Source: Lottia gigantea
Lineage: Eukaryota; Mollusca; Gastropoda; Lottiidae
Direction: 5' to 3'
Length of the DNA: 64,000 nt
NCBI RefSeq assembly: GCF_000327385.1
Contig: NW_008708442.1
Span: forward strand, 52,422 to 116,421
Below are positions 40,201-50,600 of the stretch, in pieces. Position numbers and translations under genes: made by a program. Within the stretch, counting starts at the first letter, position 1; the number at the start of each line of letters is the position of its first letter. A model generated the notes under the pieces. That model searched no databases. It was not told the origin of the DNA and saw only the letters and a list, made by a program, of their open reading frames with translations.

Positions 40201-40450
40201 AATTGTATCCCTTGACAGAACACTGAAGTTCGTAATAGTTTGACATTGTGAAGATGAGTAACCTACAGAAAGACATGAAGTGAAAAATTCAGCTCTGCAT
40301 CAGATTGAGATTTGTTAGTAAAATTGGTTATATTTATTTCAACCTCTGTGTATTTCAGGCGCCGGTCTAAATAGTACAAGTGGATACAGTGAAACTACCA
40401 GTGATTCTATTTGTACACAGTATTCTTCAGCTGATTGTGAAAAATATTAA
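37153..40450 (+). CDS. Small secreted cysteine-rich protein with alternative first exons
   Basis: Exons are 37153-37238 (first exon a) or 38769-38857 (first exon b), then 39078-39186, 39465-39584, 39922-40000 and 40359-40450 (TAA). All boundaries are GT..AG and in phase, giving 161 residues with exon a and 162 with exon b. The N terminus is a clear signal peptide. The mature part starts around HASCK-DW and has eight cysteines, with conserved-looking blocks GEKCLYEL, HTTPVKGYVDDLTF, ETWYAVLDFGTNYCNL and SICTQYSSADC. I believe similar uncharacterised secreted proteins occur in fishes and other invertebrates, but cannot name a function. It is probably extracellular and disulphide-bonded. It is head-to-head with the UBX-LRR gene and converges on the TMC gene. 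Confidence 0.88.
37270..37440. repeat. Family A MITE copy in intron 1 of the secreted-protein gene
   Basis: AAAGGGATTGTTAAGAGG start, AAGTGGAATTGCAAGAATTAC and a TTTCTTTACAAAG end. Confidence 0.6.
38769..38857 (+). other. Alternative first exon b (second signal peptide)
   Basis: ATG at 38769 opens MFLLSTLLIAYLSYGTLA, a signal peptide, then IPPFHASCKVDW, with donor gtaagt in the same phase 2 as exon a. The last ten residues of the two exons are near-identical, so they look like a duplicated first exon used mutually exclusively. The frame stays open upstream to an ATG at 38619, but that longer N terminus would bury the signal peptide, so the internal ATG is preferred. Confidence 0.8.
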
Positions 40451-40741
40451 AGAGGACAAAGATATCTGAGCTCATCCGAGAATTATCCATACTAAAATTG
40501 TCCAATTTCCTCTTTTAGATAATTTCAGTTACAATGAACACATTATAGGTCAAATCTAATTAAAAATGGATTACAATTTAGCATCTTTGATTATTTTCTG
40601 ATGCTTTTAGTCTCCATTGTAATGTAACTAGTTTTCTATTGAAGACCTCGTAACATTATTTTAACCAATCGAAGTGTGTCATGTAGAATCTGTTTCTTGA
40701 TAAAGTAAGGAATGGTGGGATTTCTAAACCTAAAGTAGAGC

Positions 40742-40747
40742 AATAAA
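40742..40747 (+). promoter_or_regulatory. Candidate polyadenylation signal of the secreted-protein gene
   Basis: AATAAA lies about 290 bases after the TAA stop. Another AATAAA occurs near 41116. Neither is confirmed. Confidence 0.45.
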
Positions 40748-40884
40748 AAAGCCTTTATTTGTTGCTTTCTCACAATTCCTTTTTTTTATCACATGATACA
40801 CTTTGGTTTAAAATAACATCACTAAGACAGGTCTTTGATAGAAAACTTGTTAGATTAAAATTGAAACAAAACAGATACAAATTT

Positions 40885-40992
40885 TTATCTTGACTGCAAT
40901 AGTAACCTATGACAGAAAGTCTGTAAACAATAAGACATAATGTTTACAGACTTTCTGTTGAGGGCTCTGATTAACTTAGAGGTATAAGATAG
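40885..40992. repeat. Deleted family B foldback copy with an 18-bp hairpin
   Basis: TTGACTGCAATAG and AGGTATAAGATAGCTTGA are family B words. ACAGAAAGTCTGTAAACA (40912-40929) is exactly inverted at 40941-40958. Confidence 0.8.
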
Positions 40993-41137
40993 CTTGATAT
41001 TGTGAAGATGCCTTATTGTATGTTATGTAGATGTATGTAATCCACAGTAAGATGTATATAAAGAGTCATTATAAATATATATGTATTTCCCATCATCTAG
41101 AAGCTAAACCATGTCAATAAAAAGCTGGCGTGTGCTT

Positions 41138-41481
41138 AAAGGGGACAGGTTTCAATTTTTGTGGGTTGATTTTAGTCTTGAATATATGTAAATAGTATTC
41201 AGAAGTACTAAAAATGTATTCAATTCACATATTCCTTTACTTCAAACAAAGAATTTTACTCACTATTTCTATATATGTCTTTTCTATATATCACAGAGTA
41301 TCTTAAATTGACGAGTCGTCATTTTAACATTCAACACACAGATTATTCTTGACACTCCTGGATTTGAAGGCTCAAATTTCGATGGTGAGCTGTTAGCACT
41401 ATTACTGATTAGCTCAGCTAAAATATTCCAGTTTCTGAGACTACAGTATGATTGGTCAAAAAAGCTACTTGTCCCTTTAAC
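41138..41481. mobile_element. Family C MITE
   Basis: Left end AAAGGGGACAGG and right end CTTGTCCCTTT are inverted. Inner words TTGAAGGCTCAAATTTCGAT and GGTGAGCTGTTAGCACT recur near 4790-4970, 33190-33290 and 45540-45580. Confidence 0.75.
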
Positions 41482-41619
41482 TATCTTGGCCACTGTTGTT
41501 CCATCAAATACAAGTAATATTGATTACATTTAATTATGAATTCTTAATTTAACAATTTAACATATCGGATTCATAATTTTACATTTAGTCCAGTGCAGTG
41601 TACAGTATTGAACTGAGTG

Positions 41620-41625
41620 TTTATT
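41620..41625 (-). promoter_or_regulatory. Candidate polyadenylation signal of the TMC gene
   Basis: On the minus strand AATAAA occurs about 50 bases after the TGA stop codon. Confidence 0.5.
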
Positions 41626-41673
41626 AGGTGCACATCTAGAATTTCAGTCTATTTAACAATAACTGTGTCTGTA

Positions 41674-44600
41674 TCATAGTTTCAATGCCATATTTCCATA
41701 CAACCGAACTTCTTGTAATTTTTTCACTAACTTTTTGTTGTCTTCTCTTTCCTGCAAAAAAGGGATTTAACAACATTTAGTTTCAGTGGACTAGTCTAAT
41801 GCTCCTTGAAACACTGCTTTTATGTCGTGTCACATAATCCAAGCACTAGAGAGGGAAGATTGATTGACTGGAGGGGTCATCAAACAGACAAATGTTTATT
41901 CTAGACTGACCTGGAAATATTTTCATGAAAAAATTTAAAATTTACAGAAATTTTGTAAAAACTGATGAAAAAAGTTGAAGACATGCCTGCTGTAACTCTG
42001 CCTGTAGAATAAGACAGTGTGTTTTCTCACCAGTTAGTCTCATCTTCTGATAACTTAACACAGATCTGGAAAATATTAACACATATTTACTTTAACAAGT
42101 GGTTGCCTTGCAAGAAACGCCCACTTTCCTGATAAATTTTCAGTATCTCAAGGGCGTTCACCAATCTGTGTAAATCATAACAAAATCTTGCACAAATTAG
42201 ATTTTTGGTGACTTAATCAAACACCAATTTTGATGTGTTTTGTACTAAGTCAAGGGCAAAACACTCTAATTCAGAAAAATTGTCAAATTCAATCTTGACT
42301 TCGATCTCATCACCACACCAAATCTAATTGAAATTAGCTATTGTGTTCAGAAACAAATTTTGACACTTTTTTTTTTAAGTCAAGGGCAATAACTAAAAAA
42401 ACGTTCATTGAAAGATCGTCAAATTTGAACTTGTCCAAGATCTCATCATTATAAAATCACACCAAATTTCATTTAAATCATAAACTCTAGTCTCTATTGT
42501 GTTCACAAATTTTGACGTGTTTTTCTTAAATCAAGGGCAATAACTCAACAACCTTTCATTGAAAGATAGCCAAATTCAAACCTGTCCAAGATTTCATCAA
42601 TATAAATGATCACACCAAATTTCATAAAAAGAACAATGAGGGAAATATTGCCCAGGACAGGGATCTGCTTATAGCCCATGCAGCCTCAGTTTATTGTGCC
42701 GTCTGAAGGACAAGATGATTTTTCCATGTTAGCCCCTCGGACCTACATCAGTGACAGGGGATACCATATTGAAAAATCCATGATATTATCTCATCATGCT
42801 GGGACTGAATCCTGGAAATCTGGTTAGCAAGTAAGCGTGACTGAACCACTGTAGCTCCCTATGCTGGAATAAAGCCAAGACCTAAACTTCTAATATACTT
42901 ACACCAATATAAGGAACAAAGGTAAAACAACTGTATTTGATATCAGCCATAATAAAACCAGTTTCAACCAATATATTGGTAAACTATTAGCAAAAGAAGT
43001 ATACACTGATGTAGGTATGAACTGTCCACTAAATGGTCCTTCAACAACATTGGCAGTACTTGTAGCTCCTAGATCTATTACTCGACTGCAAAAAAAAGAA
43101 ATAGAATTCAATGAGGAAAATTATGACACTCCATTACTATTATTTGATTTTCTATATGGTTGTTCCCTGAAATATTTTTCCGCTCGACTTAAAGATGAGT
43201 TCCCTTATTTTTTATTGTCAAATTCAGCAAACTATTTGAATAATTGGTTTTTCTAATGAATTATTGTGTATTCTTAATTATATCATTATTTTCTTATTGC
43301 ATAAAGTTAAGAGCTATTAACCAATCATTAATGTCCATATATGTACAGTCTGGATAAACAAAAAAAGACTTTTTGACCTTTCTTGATCGGTCACTCAATG
43401 GAATTCTGCTGGTATTTCTCTTCTAATTTAACTATATATGAATTAATTATGGACATGTGAGACAAACTGGTATTTTTCCAAGTCATTAGAACACCTCTAC
43501 TTTCTATTCATGCAAGTATTAGCTTTTTCATTTTCATAAATGAAAGTAAGGGAACCCATCTTTAATAAAACCATTTAAATTATAATTGTCAAAAAATTTC
43601 ATGCTAGTCTACAAAGTGCTTCATAATCGCAAAGATACCCCTAGGTTGAAAACCCCTGCTCTATGACACTGTCAGTCACTTATTATTCAGGTGCACAAAA
43701 AGGGCACGAAAAAACATGCAATAAAGGAAATTTTGTCCCTCTATGGACTAAAAGTAGGTTAAACTCTAGCCTATGCAATGAGGGAAATTATGTTGGGCCT
43801 AGTTAAAAATAAGTTAATGCTAAATTTTTTGCAAAACAAGGACCTAATAAGAATATTAGCTTACCTTCCAATAACAATAGAAACTGGAACAATTACACAG
43901 AATAGAGTGAATAATAGAACACTCATAAAGAAAAATGTCCTGCGAGTTTGACGCCATCGTTTTATAGGTGGTTTACACGTATGGGTGACAATTGCATAGT
44001 TCAAGAAGAAAAATATTAAATTTGATACAGCTCCAACCAAGGGCAAAACTGGACAAACTAATGTTCCTATCTGAAAAGAAAATTGAATGTCCAATTGACA
44101 AACAGTTTCTAAATCAATTGTAATCTTGAAGCGATATGAACAGATACTATATGAATTGTAACATGGACTCTCTTGAAGGGATCTCAAATTAAAAAATACA
44201 AAATATAATGCTAGATGCCAATCAACAATGGGGTTTCTAGGAATCATTAGGTTGTGGGGTCGAGTAGGGAAGGAAGGCTCACACCAGGGACTAGGTATTT
44301 ATGAACTGGAGGTACCAAAGCAGGGACAGATGTTCAGTTGGCAAATCAAAGTACTAAATCTGAAACTGAAAGTGATCACCAGATCTGAGAATATTGTCAG
44401 ATCATGGATGATGAAACATAAAGATATGGAAGATGTATTGTTTTGTATTACCCATATCAAAGCCTGGCGGTAAATTAAAACCAGAACAGCAGAGGGTATA
44501 TCATACTCTAACTTTTGTTGTTTCCAAAAAAAGTATAAATAAGATATCACTAACTTGGCGCATGTCTGAAAAAAAATAGTGCATCTTGCAGTATATTTTC

Positions 44601-47600
44601 AAAAGTATATCAAATTTTTACTTCTCAAACTTGGTCAATAAGTGTAAATATTTATCAGTGGTGTTATAACTGTTCAACTTAATTCCTGTACATAACCCAA
44701 TAAATCCATAAAACAACGTAGTTTTTCATAATTGCTTTCACAAAGTACGTATTATAAAATGTTAACCAAAGAAAACTAATCTATTGAGTCATCTTAATGA
44801 TACAGCAAAGAAGCTATCAATCATAATGTCAAGCTATTACGACCTTCAGCTTATACCGTGACTGCCATATCAACCTTTCTTGTATCACGGAATGCAGCGA
44901 TTTGATTTAATTGTACAACAGCAAATACAGCCAATCAAAGTCCTTGACAGAATTACTGTGAACATTATGACTAAGTAATTACATGCCTTTTGATGAGGCC
45001 TCTGATTGGCTGTATTTGCTAGCATACAATCAAAGCAAATCATTGCAAACTATAGTGATACAAGTTAAAGACAATTTCACAGGTTACTTTCCTTGATGAG
45101 TGTTTGAAGATTCCCTTGCATAAGCTTGGTTCTACTTGGGGACAAATATGTCCATTCTCATAGGTTTGACTTATATTGACAGAAATCCAAAGCTGTATTG
45201 AGTGAAAAAAAAACTGAACAAAGAATTACTCACATGTATTATGGTGTCCATTATAATAAGTTTATAGATTTCTTGACCCAAAATAGTTCCTATACAGACA
45301 CGACTTACTGCTAGCCTCTACAATAAAATAATTTGTTTTTAAAGGGGTATTTAATGTTAAAAGCCATTGTTCCTCAAGTTAGGGGGCTATTTACGTAAAC
45401 CATTCAACTAGTTTTGGCTTTCTAACATTAACTGCAAGATAAAAAATTTCGACCCACTAAAAAATCAGATTTCCCTTTAAAGGAACAATTGTGCAGTTTT
45501 ATTTACCATTTGTACCATTAGCCTCAGAAACAGTAGTAGTGTTCACAGCTCACTATCAAAATTTGAGCCTTCAAATCAATGTGTGTAAAGAACTATCCGC
45601 GTTTGAAAGTTGAAATGACAGAAAAATCTGATACTAAGACATACATAGAAAAGATATCTATACAAATAAGAAAAGAAATTCCTAGTTTAAAAAGTATTTG
45701 CAAAAACTGCGATTTTGTCAGTTCTGAAAACTATTTACATGTATATAAAAGCAAGTATGGCGTATCTTGACCCCCTTACACCTACCTCAGACTGTAGGGT
45801 CATACTGTACAATGACATGATCAATGCAAATACGTTGGCCATTCTTAAGAAAAATATTCTAGAAATGGTGATGTTTAACTCGGCTTGACCAGTTTTATAC
45901 TTTTCTATTAAAGGTATCTACAAAAAGTATCATCAAATTTTGGGCTCATGGAATAGAGTTTTATATCCTGCTGCTCTACACCTTATTGAGCTAATGGAAT
46001 AATGTTTTACATACTACTGTTCTCAACCTTATTGGGCTTCTTGGATGTTGAGGGGTCTGATTGGCTGTGCTTGCTAACATACAATCCAAGAAAATTACTG
46101 CATTTACAAACTTCAGAAAAGTAGCTCTTGCAGTCACTTAGGTATAAGATGAAAATTGAAGAATGTAATAGACAACGTGAAAACACAAACATACAAGCAA
46201 TGTGGCTATTGCAGTCAAGGTATAAGATAAAGTTTGTATTAGAGTAACATTGTGAAGATAGGGGCCACATTGGTATCAATATTTTCCATGAGGATATTAT
46301 GATTTTATTTTTACCTTTGATAGAAAAAAAGGAATAAATAAATTGATCAAACTGAAGGCCACGGGTGTCATATATACCTGTAGTAAATTAGCGTCCTGTA
46401 ATATACAATCAAATGATGGTTTAACAAATAGACATATTCAAGGGTGTCCATAGAATGTCTGCTAAAGTTGGTAAATAAATAATACCCATTTTCTCCATAG
46501 TTCTGACGTCCATGTAGGCTATATATTACCAAGGAAATGGATAACAGTCCCAGTCCAAAACTGCAGTTTCTGATATTAACAGATTATGAAGTCTTTTTCC
46601 ATATTCAACTGTCAAAGAATCTGTTCCGTACAGCTACTGTTTATTGTGAAAATTAGAACGTCTTTGAATATTCTCCCAATCCAACCAACCTCAATCACTG
46701 ACCGGCAGACCGGTTGAACAAGGTCTGAATCTATGGCTGCTACCACATATTTTAGTCCTAATAAAGTCTGGAAATGCGATGAAGAAAACTTTGCTAGCAC
46801 CCAAATTGATTGATCATTAAAAATTAAAAAGTGACATACCCCTCTAAAATCAATACCTTCATCTGAGATGTCACCAGAAAGAGTGTGCTCTCCGGTGGAC
46901 ACAAAATTAACATATAACACTAAATACGCGATGGCAGCACACCCCCCTCCAACCAACAACCTGTAAATGAATGGAATTTTAAATTTTACTTATCTGTCCC
47001 TGATGTGGCAATGAGGAAATTTCTGCCACGACTGTGTTAACTATCTCTGAGTAACAACAAAAATAAAAAGAAGTTAAGTTTTATGCCTTTTCCACTCCTG
47101 AGTGAACTAATAAAAAAAACAAAAAATATGCAGTGAACATACACGTATCATCAGGAAGCCTGTCAACAAAACATTACTTGTATTATTATTCTAATATCTT
47201 AAAATATACATACTTAGTAAAATATCAAGTTTGAAGATAAAAAGCTACATGCTATCCATCAGCCCATATCACGATATGTATCGTATCATAACCCTTATAT
47301 CATGTATCGTGACATGATTGGCATTACCCAACATAAAAAAATAATAGCAGCATTTGGAGGGATTAAAAACAGGTTTTCTAGCTTTTGTATAAGTATTGGG
47401 AATGCCTAAAGATTCCATTTGTACCATTCCCAATTCCTGACTCTCTGACCAATGTCTGTGGTTCCAAAACACTTTATTTAAGTTATCATATCGCTATAGC
47501 AATAGAAACTAAAGCTAAGTCTGCAATGGCAGAAAGGCCAGAAAACCTCTTTTAAATCCTTTTCAATAGAAACTTCCAAATTATAACAGTCCAAAAAAAA

Positions 47601-50600
47601 TCAGTAAAAATTAACAAACAATTTGAAACATGAACTGAAAAGAAAAATCATACAAAGTTAAAATCCAGGCCACAAATCTTCTCAGAAAAATCACACATCT
47701 GTCTTTTCTGCTTCTTTCAGTTGATAGCAAATCAGCTTTAGCTTGATACATATTATCCTACAACAAGCAAGGGCTATAAGTCTTGATACATGTTTTCTTA
47801 CAACAAGCAAGGACAACAACTCTTGATACATGTTATCCCACAACAAGCAAGTGCAATGACTCTTGATACATGTTATCTTACTACAAGCAAGGGCTACAAC
47901 TCTTGATATATGTTATCTTACAACAAGCAAGTGCAACGACTCTTGATACATGTTATCTTACAACAAGCAAGGGCTATAGCTTGTGATACATGTTATCTTA
48001 CAACAAGCAAGGGCTATAGCTCGTGATACATGTTATCTTACAACAAGCAAGGGCTATAAGTCTTGATACATGTTTTCTTACAACAAGCAAGGACAACATC
48101 TTTTGATACATGTTATCCCACAACAAGCAAGTGCAACGACTCTTGATACATGTTATCTTACTACAAGCAAGGGCTACAACTCTTGATATATGTTATCTTA
48201 CAACAAGCAAGGGCAACGACTCTTGATACATGTTATCTTACAACAAGCAAGGGCTATAGCTCGTGATACATGTTATCCTACAACAAGCAAGGGCAACAAC
48301 TCTTTAAACAAACTACCGAACTATAAGATACAAAACAGGAACTAACATCTGCTCGCTCTTTGCAAATGTTTGAATATGAGAAGGCACGCAATTTTATTGG
48401 TAATGAAAAATAACTTCAACCAATAAAAACTTAAAAGACAAGTTAAGGCCTAGAAGTCAACTGACTTCAATCAAGATCAAGCGAGATTGAAACTGGCACT
48501 TACCTTCAAGGCGCTAATGATTCCTTTACGTAAATTTATGGCAGCATCTTCTGCAGTAATTGAGAAATCCCAGGATGAAAATAGCAGGAAAGAGAAACGA
48601 TAGCGTTTATTGAGAGAGTTGGACACACTGGGCTTCCTAGCTATCGCCATGCTGTAAGAAAAAGTATTACTGTGTGCACACCATTCAATGATGATTTCTT
48701 TAGGACTTCATTTAATTGATTTTGCTTTTTAATCATTCTTTTTTCAAAATACAAAAGTTATCAAGTTCAATTTTCTTTCTAATAAAAAAAAATCAAAACA
48801 ATTTGGCAGGTAAGGTTATAAACTTGCTTCTCTTCTGTTCCACTCCAGATTGGACCAATGACAACCAGAAACACCTAGCAAGAAAGTATCTTTACAATCT
48901 TTACAATGTCAACTGTCAAGCTTTTACGAACTGTGTTTTATACCTTGACTGAAATAGCCAATGGAATGCAGCGATTTAATTGGACTGTATGCTATCGAAT
49001 ACAGCCAATTACAGCTATTGCAGTCAAGGTATAAGATGATGTGACAGGGATAATCGATGAAAAAAGAAGAAAAATCCCTAGGTAAAATCTTGGCCTATGC
49101 TCATCCATCTTGCTGAGCCACCCCAGCTCCCTAGTGAAACAAAGTTAAGGGCCTGTAAAGTAACATTATTTGTTATCTAAGGATTACTTACTTTCGTAAT
49201 AGAATAAATAAACTACCAAAGAATGTAAATAAAATCATAGAAAGATAGGCTAATCCAATGTGGTAGTAAAAATTGGGAAAGATGATACCATTAGCTAGAA
49301 TTTTAGGTTTATATGAACAAAAAAATACCCAGGAATCTGCTACAGGACCCTGAAATCGACAAAATCGCTGTCTACTTTTATCCATCATCAAATATACAGA
49401 GAAAAAAATTGGGCCCTACAAAAGATTTAAAACTATTAAGGATAAAATGTTTTTTTTTTCTATTCACCAGTAAAAATCAATGATATTGCATAGTTAAAAG
49501 AATTGTAAAGATTTTTTTTTAAAACCACTGATAGCATTGATGAGCACCATTTCATTTTTTTAATCAGAAGTCTGCAGGTACTGCAATTTCACTAAAACTT
49601 AGCGTCTAATGAAGTGAATTTCGCAAACTGTCTCATAAAATATAAGCAGATTTTGTGATGATGATATTATCAAATGCTTAGTTTTAGTCATTTCATGCAT
49701 ATATTAAACATTATGATATGTATATGAACTCTTACCTGGCCATCAAGGAGGTTTCTATAAACAAATGGTCGGTCAATACTGGAATAATCAAAGTTTATAG
49801 CCATTGGTATAACCACAAACAATAACCAGATAACTACTAAAAACGTATTTAACATTATCACCCAGCGAGTAAAAAAAAATAATGCTCCAATACCAGAACC
49901 GAAATTTCCTGAAAAACAAAAACATTGATAATTTTTAAGGGACACCAATGAAACCAACCAAAATGTAGTCTCCCATAACTATAAAATATTTCTTTTAAAT
50001 TACGTAGTTACTCGTATCATTTGCCAAATTTTAATGTCCAAAATGCAAATCAATGATTTCACAATAAAAAGGGATTGTAAAGAGATTTTCTATACTTTGC
50101 ATATATCGGGGACACTGAAAGCATCGATTTGAGTCATTCCAATTCCAATCAGACATCTGTGGTTCTTGTAATTCCACTTAAACCTAGCATTTATGACGTC
50201 AAATACCAAAAGTTGCTAATAAACTTTAAGGACCTATTTACGTTTGTGACAAACCAGGTTTCAGTGGAATTTCAAAAACCATGGAATGGTGCAATCGATG
50301 GTATTGTCCTCTATACACATAAAACCTCCTTACAATCCCTTTAAAGTGGGGGACCTATAAATTAACTCACGTTCAATATGGCTTATGTATTGATATAAAA
50401 ATGGATTATCCCAAGATTTATATCTCCATCTTCTGTACCAGGTTTTAAAATCAAACAATAATAATCTGACGGTACCCAACTTAGCTCTGACATTATTTAG
50501 CTTCCATCTACAAAAAATATATCTGCAGTTATAAATCACTATTGAGGTCATCCAATTGTTCTGGTGAGATTTTATATCTTCTCATTAAATCCCTCATATA

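Noticed and set aside
44228-44550. Opposing open frames over TMC exon 44452-44565
   Set aside because: The plus-strand frame is a shadow; only the minus frame has splice sites and TMC motifs, and only from 44565 to 44452.
46389-46406. Possible 18-nt TMC micro-exon (gene-strand GACGCTAATTTACTACAG)
   Set aside because: It has acceptor- and donor-like flanks and keeps frame, but the TMC pattern already continues from exon 46690-46767 to 45786-45917 without it.
47741-48303. Regular array that superficially resembles a CRISPR locus
   Set aside because: Units are contiguous 40-bp tandem copies without unique spacers, inside an animal gene.
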